From assembly GCA_019426215.1 (NCBI GenBank), contig CM033393.1, forward strand, positions 26,104,591-26,168,590: a stretch of 64,000 bases of DNA, in the 5' to 3' direction. The notes under the pieces were generated by a model, which was not told the origin of the DNA, did no database searches, and saw only the letters and a list, made by a program, of their open reading frames with translations. Shown here piece after piece: positions 24,628 through 36,550 of this stretch. Each line of letters begins with the position of its first letter. Within the stretch, counting starts at the first letter, position 1. This stretch comes from Buddleja alternifolia. Its lineage: Eukaryota > Streptophyta > Magnoliopsida > Lamiales > Scrophulariaceae. The position numbers were made by a program, and so were the translations under genes.

Positions 24628-26143
24628 TGATAAGTGCAATATTTATATATTTTATTACCTCTATCATTAGCATTTTATTGTGATTATATGGCCATTGGAA
24701 CTGATTTTATCTCATTTTGTGATTTGGGCAAGAGTTGAAGTGCAAAATATCAATTTCAATCAAAATGACAGATTTGGCGATGTTTCGGAAATATTAATAT
24801 ATCTGGAGATGCAGACATTAGTTTCTATTGAATTTTATCTAGTTGGAAAGCTACGACAAAGGCCTATATTTCTTATGAAAAAGTCCAGACCCAGTTCGGA
24901 AGTTAAAGGGCTCGAAAGTGTTGAAGAATTTAATGAAGATTTCTGTTCTGGACTGGACTGGAATGCGCAGCTTTGGTGAAAAATTCATAACTAGAGTTAT
25001 GTGTCTTGGATTCAGTCAAGGCCAGTTGGAAATGAAAGCTAACACATAAAGCTACAAATGTCTAGAAGGAGTCAAAGTCAGATTCGATGAATTAGAGGTG
25101 ACAAATCAGAATGTAAAGGGAAGAATATATTCTCCATGCTTTGATGTTAAAGGGAAGAATATATTCTCCATGCTTTGATGTTAAAGGGAAGAATATATTC
25201 TCCATGCTTTGATGTTAAAGGGAAGAATATATTCTCCATGTCTTGATAAAGGAAGAGAGAATATATTCTCTCTATGATTATGTCATCTTTTCATTGCCTA
25301 TATATATGTCTTGCAAGAGTTGAAGAAGAACAACAAAAACAAGAAGAAAACAAAGAGAAGAGAGTTAGAAAAATAGTATTTTCAAGTTTTATGCTTACAA
25401 TTATGAGTAGCTAAGTTTTTCTTTCGATTCAAGGGAGTTCATTTTGATTCACATGTTGTGAGACACGGAGCTTCATCTATCTATCTACGGTTTGATTATC
25501 TTTTGTTTCTTATTCTTAATGTTCATGCTTGTTTAGATAATAATCTAAGGTGCACATTAGTTGATTATCTATTACAATCTATTGCTAACAAATCTTCATA
25601 ATCCGTAATTGTTATGTTTGATTTGTGCATGTAGCAATTAGGTTTTCATGATTAGGATCCCAATTTTCGTTGATAACCTAAGGAAACATTAGAGTAAATT
25701 AAATAGTTGGTGCTTGCTTAAACTATTGTTTATCCTTAGTCGCTTCTAATTTGTTATGCTATTATTAACATGATTAGGATTGCTTAATACCGAGTCAGTT
25801 GATAATAAGAATTTAACCGGGTGCTGGGCTTTGGTTAATGATATACGGAAGTTAATAGGGATATAAATAGCTGGTTATTTATGTTCTTGGCTAAGTAATC
25901 AAAGAATAGATAGTATTTTAGGTGTCTATGATCAACTTGAATTGAAGAACGAACTATCCTTGAATTGATGCTTTACATTTATTGAACTTCCTATTTAATT
26001 CCTGTCATTATTAATTCATCAAACAAACCTCCCCATTGAATATTATTTTGATCAACCAATCTCTAGGGTTCGACCTGGACTTACGAGTACTACAAATTCT
26101 TGTGAGAACAGTAATTATATTTTGGTGCATTCGACACGTACCA
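24628..26143 (+). repeat. Athila 5' LTR
   Basis: TGATAAGTGCAATAT to CACGTACCA. It contains a 34 bp tandem repeat at 25115-25247. Frames within it (such as the one from 26036) are LTR read-in, not gag starts. Confidence 0.95.
25115..25275 (+). repeat. 34 bp tandem repeat with palindromes in the Athila 5' LTR
   Basis: Four units (AAAGGGAAGAATATATTC, then TCCATG) start at 25115, 25149, 25183 and 25217. Each holds the palindrome GAATATATTC. A fifth, longer palindrome AGAGAATATATTCTCT follows near 25256. The 3' LTR carries the same array at about 33317-33477. Confidence 0.9.
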
Positions 26144-26148
26144 AATTT

Positions 26149-26166
26149 TGGCGCCGTTGCCGGGGA
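26149..26166 (+). other. Athila primer binding site
   Basis: TGGCGCCGTTGCCGGGGA matches the complement of the plant tRNA-Asp 3' end, the usual Athila primer. It lies five bases after the LTR. Confidence 0.93.
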
Positions 26167-26239
26167 TTGGTTTTCGGTCAAAATTTTATTTTATTTTTTT
26201 CGTTATTTCTGTACTTTACCTTTTGAGTTTTTTTTTTTT

Positions 26240-28882
26240 ATGACTCGTTCTTCTCAATCTAAGACCCAGGAAATTGATCCAGAGATTGAAAGAACATTGT
26301 GTAGATTGAGGAAAGACGCTAAGAAGACGAGCAACGTGGAAAACGTGCAATCGGAAGAATCTATCTTATCTCCACACGGAAGCACCATATCTCTTCACTT
26401 ATTTTCAAGTGAATCAGACGAAGAGGAAGTCATGGCTGGAAATAATAGGACTTTGAAGGAGTTGGCTACTCCGGATTTTAATTTACAACCTTTATGCATT
26501 GAATATGCTGATTTAGATGTTGCCTTTGAATTGAAATCGGGATTGATTCACTTATTACCTAAATTTCGTGGTCTTGCAGGAGAGGATCCAAACAAGCACC
26601 TAAAGGAATTCCATGTTGTATGCTCGAGCATGAGACCGACGGGAGTATTTGAGGAACAAATTAAATTAAGAGCATTCCCATTTTCCTTAGCAGATGATGC
26701 AAAAGATTGGCTTTATTACTTACCTTCAGGGACGATATCAACATGGAATGAGGTCAAAAGACTATTTTTGGAGAAGTACTTTCCAGCATCAAGGGCTGCC
26801 AACATAAGAAAAGAGATTTGTGGCATAAGGCAGTACAACGGAGAATCGTTATATGAATATTGGGAGCGATTTAAGAAGTTATGTGCAAGCTGTCCACACC
26901 ATCAGATAAGTGAGCAACTATTAATTCAATATTTTTATGAAGGCTTACTTCCCATGGAAAGGAACATGATTGATGCAGCAAGTGGAGGAGCTCTAGTGGA
27001 TAAAACCCCCACCGCTGCTAGGACTTTAATTTCCAACATGGCAGCAAATTCACAACAATTTGGCATGAGGTTAGATCATACACCTAAAAAAGTCAACGAG
27101 GTAAGTACATCTAATCTTGAGCATCAAATTTTTGAGTTAACTTCATTAGTTCGTCAGATGGCCGTAGGAAATTTGCAAGTAGCGAAGGTATGTGGTATTT
27201 GTTCAGTTACAGGACACCCCACTGATGCGTGTCCTACATTGCAAGAAGAAACGAACAAGCAAGCCAATGCCATTGGAGGATTCCCAGGTCAGCAACAAAG
27301 AAAGTACGATCCTTATTCCAATTCATACAATCCAGGCTGGCGAGATCACCCCAATCTCAGTTATGGAAATCAAGTTGGGCAAAATCGTTATCAAAATTCT
27401 TTCCAGCCTCGACAGCAACATCAAACGAATCAATCTTTGAATTCAGGTATGGCTTTAGATGAAATTGTTAAAACTCTCGCTAACAATACCCAACAATTTC
27501 AACAGGAAACAAGAAACAGCATCCAAAATTTAGAGAAACAGATAAGTCAGTTAGCAACTTCGATGAGCAAGATGGAAGCTCAAGGTTCGGGCAAATTACC
27601 CTCCCAAACAATCATAAATCCTAGAGAAAATGCCAGTGTAGTAACTTTGCGGAGTGGAAAAGAAATTCAGAGCCCAACTCAAAGTGTGCCGGAAGAAGAA
27701 AAACCCACAGAAGCTAAAATTAGTCTCGAAGCTCCTAAGGTAAGTTTTCCTTCAAACATGCATAATTCCACTAACACTGTTCCTGTTTCCATCCCCTTTC
27801 CGAGCAGGTTAAGTAAATCCAAGAAACAAAATGAAGAGAAGGAGATATTGGAGACATTCAGGAAGGTAGCAGTAAACATTCCACTGCTTGATGCTATTAG
27901 TCAGATTCCGAGATATGCGAAATTCCTTAAGGAGCTATGCACCACGAAGAGGAAGCTACGAGGAGACGAAAAGATTAAAGTGGATGAAAATGTGTCTGCA
28001 ATAATCCAGCGAAAACTGCCACCTAAGTGTAAGGATCCAGGTACATTTACTATCCCTTGTGTGATTGGTAATAATAGATTTGAATGTGCCATGTTAGATT
28101 TAGGTGCATCAATTAACGTCATGCCTTATTCAATTTATGCATCTCTTAATTTGGGTCCCTTGAAACAAACTGGTGTTATTATACAATTGGCGGATCGATC
28201 TAATGCATACCCCGAGGGGGTGCTTGAGGATGTGTTAGTGTAGGTGAATGAATTAATCTTTCCAGCTGATTTTTACGTTCTGAATATGGAAGATAATGGA
28301 TCCCCAAATCCAGCCCCGATCCTCCTAGGACGCCCCTTCCTCAAAACAGCAAGAACAAAGATTGATGCTCATGATGGCACTTTATCAATGGAGTTCGATG
28401 CGCAGATTGTCAAATTTAGCATATTCGAATCCATGAGGTATCCCCCTGATGTGAATTCAGTTTATTCTATTGATATTATTGATGTGTTAGCCCAGGAGGT
28501 TTTTGAGAAAAATCAAGTGGATGCATTGGAAGTAGTACTCAGTCATGGTTTATGGCAATTCGGGGAACATCTGAATTTTAGTGATGAAGTTGAAGAGATG
28601 ATTATGGCTTTGCAGTCCTTACCACCAGCCCCTAGCAGGTATAATGTGTCAAAAATTGAGTTATCATTTAATCACACAAAATTGTTGCCATCTGTGTTGC
28701 AGGCACCGAGTTTAGAACTTAAGCCCTTACCCGAGCATTTGAAGTATGTGTACTTAGGGAAAACCGAGACCTTGCCAGTAATAATTGCAAAGAATCTGAC
28801 TACGGTGCAAGAGGAAAGACTCGTTAAGATGCTTCGAGATCATAAGACAGCAATTGGATGGACTATAGCAGACATCAAGTGA
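26240..28882 (+). pseudogene. Athila Gag and protease
   Basis: I choose the ATG at 26240, after the primer site. The frame is also open upstream through the LTR. The Retrotrans_gag core includes LPKFRGLAGEDPNKHLKEFH, AKDWLYYLPSG and YFPASRA, followed by a CGICSVTGHPTDACP zinc knuckle near 27190. The spacer is Gln/Asn-rich. The aspartic protease has the plant variant DLGASINVMP near 28097. A TAG at 28241-28243 interrupts the protease (EDVLV, stop, VNELIF). The frame continues past GRPFLKTART to a TGA at 28880, where a Gly codon is usual. Confidence 0.92.
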
Positions 28883-31610
28883 ATTAGTCCTTCCATGTGC
28901 ATGCACCGGATTTTGTTAGAGGATGACTCAAAACCAAGCAGAGAGGCTCAAAGGAGGTTGAATCCATTGATGATGGATGTAGTAAAGAAAGAAATCCTGA
29001 AGTTGTTGGATGCAGGAGTTATTTACCCAATTTCAGACAGCAAGTGGGTCAGTCCTGTTCAGGTTGTACCAAAAAAATCTGGAGTGACGGTAGTGCAGAA
29101 CCAGAATAATGAGCTAGTTCCTACGAGGATTCAAAATGGGTGGCGTGTTTGCATTGATTACCGCAAGCTGAATGCAGCAACGAGAAAGGACCATTTTCCT
29201 TTGCCTTTTATTGATCAAATGCTTGAACGATTAGCCGGTAAATCTCATTATTGTTTTCTTGATGGTTACTCAGGTTATAACCAGATTGTGATTGCTCCTG
29301 AAGACCAAGAGAAAACCACATTCACGTGTCTGTTTGGAACATTTGCTTATCGGAGGATGCCGTTTGGACTTTGCAATGCACCAGCCACTTTTCAGCGCTG
29401 CATGATAAGTATTTTCTCCGATTTAATCGAAAGTACATTGAAGTTTTTATAGACGATTTTACTGTGCATGGGGATTCATTTGATTCTTGTCTTGAAAATT
29501 TATCTCATGTGCTTGATCGTTGCATTGACACAAACCTTGTTTTGAATTTTGAAAAATGTCATTTTATGGTAGAACAAGGGATTGTATTAGGACATGTTAT
29601 TTCATGTAGGGGTATTGAGGTAGATAACGCTAAGGTAGATTTAATTGTGAACTTACCCTACCCCACATGTGTGAGGGATGTGCGATCTTTCCTTGGTCAT
29701 GCAGGTTTTTATCGTAGATTCATCAAGAATTTTTCAAACATTGCATTGCCTCTGTCGAAGTTGCTACAACAAGATATGATTTTCGAATTCACCCAAGACT
29801 GCAAGGATGCTTTTGATAAACTGAAATCAGCGTTAACCACTGCACCTTTGATGCAGCCACCAGATTGGTCTCTTCCATTCGAAATAATGTGTGATGCGAG
29901 TAATTATGCAATGGGAGCAGTTTTAGGACAACGAGTTGGCAAACAACCTCATGTGATCCATTATGCTTCCCGGACCCTTAACGCGGCTCAGTGCAATTAT
30001 TCAACTACTGAAAAAGAACTTTGTCTATTGTTTTTGCTTTAGATAAATTTCGTTCTTATCTACTTGGATCTAAAGTGATTGTATTTTCTGATCATGCAGC
30101 TTTAAGACATCTTTTGGCGAAGAAGGAATCAAAACCGAGGTTAATGAGATGGATTCTTCTTCTTCAAGAATTTGATTTGGAGATTAAAGATAAAAAGGGG
30201 GCTGAAAATCTGGTGGCAGATCATTTGAGTCGATTAGTGCGAAAAGAAAATCTAGTGCCACTACAAGAATTCTTTCCGGATGAGCAATTGTTTGCTCTGC
30301 AAGGTATGGTTCCTTGGTATGCTGATTTAGTGAATTATTTAGTTTCTAGAACTTTACCTGATGATTTGAGTAGAGCTAAGAAAGATAAAATTAAGAGTGA
30401 GGCAAAATATTATGTGTGGGATGATCCATACTTGTGGAAGTTTTGTTCCGATCAAATTATTAGGAGATGTGTGCCTGATTCTGAATTAGAGTCTGTCTTG
30501 AAATTTTGTCATGCTTATGCGTGTGGTGGTCATTTTGGACCTAAGAGAACTGCAAGAAAAGTGTTAGATAGTGGTTTCTATTGGCCTACTTTATTTCGTG
30601 ATGCTTATGTCATGTGTAAAAATTGTGAACAATGTCAAAGGACTGGGAATTTAAGTCATAGGAATGAAATGCTTCAAACGCCCATACTTGTTTGTGAGAT
30701 TTTTGATATATGGGGTATTGATTTTATGGGACCTTTTCCTTCCTCCTTTGGTTTTGTTTATATCTTACTTGCGGTTGATTATGTTTCGAAGTGGGTGGAA
30801 GCTAAAGCCACCCAAACTGATGATTCTAAAGCTGTTGTAGGTTTTCTCAAGTCTAACATTTTTAGTAGGTTTGGCATACCAAAAGCGTTGATAAGTGATC
30901 AGGGGTCCCATTTTTGTAACCGAGCTGTGGACACTTTGCTAAAAAAATATGGGGTGTTTCATAAGACATCCACACCTTATCACCCTCAGACAAATGGGCA
31001 AACCGAGGTGTCCAATCGAGAAGTCAAGTCCATCTTGGAAAAAACTGTAAATCCTAATCGAAAAGATTGGAGTCTTCGACTTGAAGATGCATTATGGGCG
31101 TACCGGACAGCCTATAAAACACCTATTGGGATGTCTCCATATAGGTTAGTCTTTGGTAAATCGTGTCATCTTCCGGTGGAATTGGAACACAAAGCGTTTT
31201 GGGCTGTAAAGAGTTGCAATTTAGATAGAGATCAAACTGGTATACATAGGAAGTTGCAACTACAAGAGTTAGAGGAGATTCGCCTTGATGCTTATGAGAA
31301 TTCCCGAATTTACAAGGAAAAGACCAAGGGGTTTCATGACAAGATGATCTCTAGGAAGGAATTTGTGATTGGACAAAAAGTGTTGCTTTACAACTCAAGA
31401 CTCAAATTAATGCCTGGTAAGTTACGTTCTCGTTGGGTTGGACCTTTTGTTGTGATTAATGTATTTTCTTATGGTGCAGTAGAGATTCAAAGCTTAGAAA
31501 CTAACAAGTTGTTCAAGGTAAATGGACATAGACTTAAACCTTTCTATGAAGGTTTCCAAGAGCATACAATTGAAGAAGTTTCATTGATCAATCCAACTTA
31601 CTTGGATTAA
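28883..31610 (+). pseudogene. Athila RT, RNase H and integrase
   Basis: RT begins at SREAQRRLNP and shows WRVCIDYRKLN, FLDGYSGYNQI and MPFGLCNAPATFQ. A one-base deletion near 29435 shifts the frame just before the FIDDF active site. RNase H (CDASNYAMGAVLGQ, STTEKEL) ends in a second one-base deletion near 30020. Integrase has the HHCC finger ([17 protein letters not shown]) and the catalytic Asp, Asp, Glu motifs ([30 protein letters not shown]). A conserved C-terminal region follows. No chromodomain is visible, as expected for Athila. All domains are full length but cannot be made as one protein. Confidence 0.93.
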
Positions 31611-32828
31611 AAGGCTGCAAAGTCGAGCCAACGACTTTAAAAAAAGGCGCTGCTTGGGAGGCAACCCAAGAGTGGCTGAACCACCACCATCAGATTTGCT
31701 TTCTTTTTCCTTATCTCTTTTAATTTCGTTTGTTCATTTTTTTTATTTTTTTTTATTTTCATTCTGTGTTGCCTTGAGGACAATGCAGATTTTAAGTGTG
31801 GGGGAGATGGTTAGTTATTTGTTTTATGAGTTAAAAAAAAAATTCTTTATTGTGCAGCCAAGTAAGGTAGTGAAAAATTATTTCCCTTCATCAGTGGTTG
31901 ATTGAAAAATAGACTAGATTCAATAGAGAAGTTAAGTAGTGTTAAAATTGTTATAATTGTTGAAGTACAGACTTTTAGAGAAATTCGTGTAAATTCGTAA
32001 TTTAGCATAACTTTGTATGTGACTTTTGACTCACTGAAATTCCTTCAAAATCCTCAAGGTTAATCTGGTTGATAGTGATTTAAAGTAATAACGGATGAAA
32101 TTCCTCGGTGTAAAGCTTGAGGCGTAAACTATGTAATGTTGAAGATATAGTATAGCGCCTGGGATTATCTACACTGAAGGGATTAAGCCTGAGGAGTTTT
32201 CAAGCTTGATAACCTAAGACTATCTAGTCTGGGATCTATCGGCCCAAACCTGCTACTGTGTTGGAAATCTAATAGGGCTATTCAAAGTATGTCTAGAATG
32301 AAATGATCCGCTTGTTGAGTAACCGGGTGCATTCATGAATAATGTTTGTATTCGCGTCAAAAGACAAGTGTGTGCTTAATAATAATATATTGCTCGTTTT
32401 AATTCATGCTTGAGGAAATATAAAGGGATGATGTTGAGTTAAATGTTGCATTAATAGTATTGCGGTTACAAAATGAAGTGAATTCTTGAGAAGTTTGTGT
32501 GAATGCAAGAGTAATGGTGGACACATGATTAACCTTTCTAGCGAATTTTGTTAATTTTTGGTTATGAATCGATGATGTTTGGAAAGAAAATTTCATGAAC
32601 TTGCTTGTTTGTACATTGAGAGATTGATTTTGTGGGTATATCTTCTGCAAACCCTCACGAGACTAAACTCGTCCACTAGGGGTAACCTAGGGGTTTAAAG
32701 GCTTGTTGCATATGCTAAATGCAACCGTGTTACCTACGAAAGTGGTTGGCTTTAGTTTTAGTTTTTTTTTTTTCTAGTTTCTCTTTATCTTTGCCCGAGG
32801 ACGTGCAAGAGCTAAGTGTGGGGGAATT
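31611..32828 (+). other. Athila 3' non-coding region with two purine tracts
   Basis: No env-like frame is supported. AAGTGTGGGGGAGA at 31794 follows GAGGACAATGCAGATTTT. A second AAGTGTGGGGGAATT at 32814-32828, after GAGGACGTGCAAGAGC, abuts the 3' LTR and is the true polypurine tract. The block GGCGCTGCTTGGGAGGCAA near 31645 is typical of plant Athila-like elements. Confidence 0.8.
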
Positions 32829-34345
32829 TGATAAGTGCAATATTTATATATTTTATTACCTCTATCTTTAGCATTTTATTGTGATTATATGGCCATTGGA
32901 ACTGATTTTATCTCATTTTGTGATTTGGGCAAGAGTTGAAGTGCAAAATATCAATTTCAATCAAAATGATAGATTTGGCGATGTTTCGGAAATATTAATA
33001 TATCTGGAGATGCAGACATTAGTTTCTATTGAATTTTATCTAGTTGGAAAGCTACGACAAAGGCCTATATTTCTTAGGAAGAAGTCCAGACCCAGTTCGG
33101 AAGTTAAAGGGCTCGAAAGTGTTGAAGAATTTAATGAAGATTTCTGTTCTGGACTGGACTGGAATGCGCAGCTTTGGTGAAAAATTCATAACTAGAGTTA
33201 TGTGTCTTGGATTCAGTCAAGGCCAGTTGGAAATGAAAGATAACACATAAAGCTACAAATGTCTAGAAGGAGTCAAAGTCAGATTCGATGAATTAGAGGT
33301 GACAAATCAGAATGTAAAGGAAAGAATATATTCTCCATGCTTTGATGTTAAAGAGAAGAATATATTCTCCATGCTTTGATGTTAAAGGGAAGAATATATT
33401 CTCCATGCTTTGATGTTAAAGGGAAGAATATATTCTCCATGTCTTGATAAAGGAAGAGAGAATATATTCTCTCTATGATTATGTCATCTTTTCATTGCCT
33501 ATATATATGTCTTGCAAGAGTTGAAGAAGAACAACAAAAACAAGAAGAAAACAAAGAGAAGAGAGTTAGAAAAATAGTATTTTCAAGTTTTATGCTTACA
33601 ATTATGAGTAGCTAAGTTTTTCTTTCGATTCAAGGGAGTTCATTTTGATTCACATGTTGTGAGACACGGAGCTTCATCTATCTATCTACGGTTTGATTAT
33701 CTTTTGTTTCTTATTCTTAATGTTCATGCTTGTTTAGATAATAATCTAAGGTGCACATTAGTTGATTATCTATTACAATCTATTGCTAACAAATCTTCAT
33801 AATCCGTAATTGTTATGTTTGATTTGTGCATGTAGCAATTAGGTTTTCATGATTAGGATCCCAATTTTCGTTGATAACCTAAGGGAAACATTAGAGTAAA
33901 TTAAATAGTTGGCGCTTGCTTAAACTATTGTTTATCCTTAGTCGCTTCTAATTCATTATGCTATTATTAACATGATTAGGATTGCTTAATACCGAGTCAG
34001 TTGATAATAAGAATTTAACCGGGTGCTGGGCTTTGGTTAATGATATACGGAAGTTAATAGGGATATAAATAGCTGGTTATTTATGTTCTTGGCTAAGTAA
34101 TCAAAGAATAGATAGTATTTTAGGTGTCTATGATCAACTTGAATTGAAGAACGAACTATCCTTGAATTGATGCTTTACATTTATTGAACTTCCTATTTAA
34201 TTCCTGTCATTATTAATTCATCAAACAAACCTCCCCATTGAATATTATTTTGATCAACCAATCTCTAGGGTTCGACCTGGACTTACGAGTACTACAAATT
34301 CTTGTGAGAACAGTAATTATATTTTGGTGCATTCGACACGTACCA
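32829..34345 (+). repeat. Athila 3' LTR
   Basis: 1517 bp, TGATAAGTGC to CACGTACCA, followed by the target duplication GACCC. One base longer than the 5' LTR (an extra G near 33883). Confidence 0.95.
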
Positions 34346-35475
34346 GACCCCCTCCTCAGTTTTATGCTTGCTTTCAATGTTGTCTCTCAAGAAGAAAGTC
34401 ATAGGAAGACTTCTGTGCTCACAAGTTCTTCTGCTACTGATAAATCTGTTGTTTTTCTGACTAAGTCCACTAATAAATCTATTGTCAGAAATCCAAACTT
34501 GATATGTAAACACTGTGGTGGTTCTGGTCATACTATTGATCGTTGCTTTAAGCTAATTGGGTTCCCTGATAGAAATAAGAACAAAAAGGGCAACAATGTG
34601 AATTATAATAACCAACGGAGCTCTAATTCTATTACTTCTGAGAAAAATGTTTTTGAATGTTTTTCTTCTCTCACTTTAACTCCTGAACAGTATAACCAAC
34701 TTCTTAAGGTTCTGAATGGACAAAAAGAGTCTGAGGACACCAAAGCCAGTATGGCAGGTATCTCCTCTAACTCTTTTTCTTCCAATTTCAGTACTAAGGG
34801 TTGGGTCATAGACTCCGGAGCCACTGATCATATGGTGTCTTGTTTGGATGACTTATTTGATGTGGAGTGTGTAACCAACATGTCTATTAAGCTTCCTACT
34901 AACTCGATTGTTAATGTAAAATGTTCTAGAAAATTGAACCTTATTCCTGGTGTAACTCTTGAAAATGTACTTTTCGTGCCAGAATTCAAGTTCAACTTGC
35001 TTTCTATCTTTAACTTACTAGGGATAGCCATTGTTTTGTCACCTTTTCTAAAAATTCTTGTATGTTCCAGGACTCTCAAACTGGAAATTGCCTGGCGATT
35101 GGTAAGGAAAAAGGTTGTCTGTATTATCTTTCGTTACATTCTATTTCTGCACCCATGGTAAATTTGAAATACAGTAATGTTGTTTGCTCTGTTGACACTT
35201 GGCATGCTAGATTTGGGCACCCTTCTGATATTGTCCTTAATATTTTAAAACATGACCTTCATCTTGTTGGGACTGTTGATACTTTACCTTGTGATATTTG
35301 CCACAAGGCTAAACAAACTAGGGATTCACTTACTGGTGCTTTTCATAAACCCAAATCTGTTTTTGACATTGTCCACATTGATTTATGGGGACCTTACAAA
35401 ACTGAAAGCCACTGTGGGTACAATTACTTTTTGACTATGGTTGATGATTTTTCTAGAGGAGTGTGGTTGTATTAG
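34346..35475 (+). pseudogene. Copia-C Gag 3' half, protease and integrase N-part
   Basis: Gag resumes after the Athila insertion, with a zinc knuckle CKHCGGSGHTIDRC at about 34505-34546. The protease site VIDSGATDHM is near 34806. A frameshift near 35010-35035 moves the frame. Integrase continues in 35062-35475 with WHARFGHPS, CDICHKAKQ and HIDLWGPY. It ends in a TAG at 35473 (GVWLY, stop) where a Leu codon is likely. Confidence 0.88.
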
Positions 35476-36550
35476 ATGAAAAGTAAATCTGAAACTGGTA
35501 CTTTTATTAAAACTTTTTGTAAAATGGTTAAACCCCAATTTGGTAAATCTGTAAAAACCTTTCGGAGTGAGAATGGTGCAGAATTTGTCAGTCACTCTTT
35601 GAAAACCTTTTTCAATGATGAGGTTATCTTACACCAAACAACTTGTGTAGAAACCCCTCAACAAAACGGTGTTGTAGAACGTAAACATAGACATTTACTA
35701 AATGTTGCACGTTCTCTTCTTTTCCAAACTAACTGTCCCATTGCATATTGGTCTGAAAGCATATTGACTGCGGTTTATTTGATCAATAGAACTCCCACCT
35801 TTGTATTAAATGGGGAGTCTCCTTTTGAAATTTTGTTTCATTTTAAACCTAATTTCAACCTTTTTCGTGCTTTTGGTTGTCTCTGTTTTAGCACTGTTAT
35901 AGGTCATAAAGACAAATTTGAACCTCGAGCTACAAAATGTGCCTTTATGGGCTATGCAGAAAATAAAAAGGCCTACAAACTTTTTGATTTAGAAAGAAAA
36001 AAAATTGTTTCACGAGATGTTCAATCCTATGAACATATCTTCCCCTTTAAAATAGACTCTAATATTAGTTCTGATATTGATCAAAAAGACATGCAGTCAT
36101 TATTTTATGATGATACTAACTTCCTGGTCAATGATGATACTGCAGCAATAAGTGACAAACATGATGTTGATACTCATGTATCAAGTGAGTCGGGTAGGGA
36201 TCATGATCCTCGCAGCAATTCTGAGACAAATATTTTTTCTGCACCCCCCTTCCAATTACTAAACCAAATTGTACCAGGTATAGTTCTGTCATATCTAAGC
36301 CCAATGAGACTGGACTTCGTAAATCAGGGCGTATTTCTAAGACTCCTTCTTATTTAGATGATTTTAAATTATCTCTCTACTCTTGCAAAGATACTCTTGT
36401 GTCCACTACCCATATCCCCTTGCTGAGTATCTTTCATATTGCAATCTAAGTGATGAACATATGTGTTTTGCGACTGCAATTCAAAAAATTAAGGAACCTA
36501 GTAGTTATAATGAAGCTGTAAAGGATAAAAATTGAAAAACTACCATTGAT
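35476..36550 (+). pseudogene. Copia-C integrase C-part and linker
   Basis: Directly after the TAG the same frame gives FRSENGAEFV, TPQQNGVVERKHRHLLN and AFGCLCFSTV, which are integrase catalytic and C-terminal blocks. A frameshift near 36250 follows, after which ETGLRKSGRISKTPSYLDDF appears in another phase. A TGA near 36532 falls where Trp is expected (KDKN, stop, [10 protein letters not shown]). Confidence 0.85.

Larger units (their letters stand above)
24628..34345 (+). mobile_element. Athila-type Gypsy retrotransposon, complete, recent
   Basis: LTRs of 1516 and 1517 bp flank a tRNA-Asp primer site, gag-pol and a purine tract. The 5 bp target duplication GACCC is perfect (24623-24627 and 34346-34350). 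By eye the LTRs differ at about a dozen positions, under 1%, so the insertion is young relative to the rest of the window. No env-like frame is seen in the 1.2 kb after pol. Two stops and two single-base frameshifts break pol. Confidence 0.95.

Noticed and set aside
24680..24979. 99-aa frame, repeated at 32881-33180
   Set aside because: Both are the same LTR sequence of the Athila element, not a gene.
26036..26239. Upstream extension of the Athila gag frame
   Set aside because: It lies in the LTR and primer site, so gag is called from the ATG at 26240.
34238..34345. N-terminal part of an apparent long frame before the Copia-C zinc knuckle
   Set aside because: It is Athila LTR sequence joined by chance to Copia-C gag.
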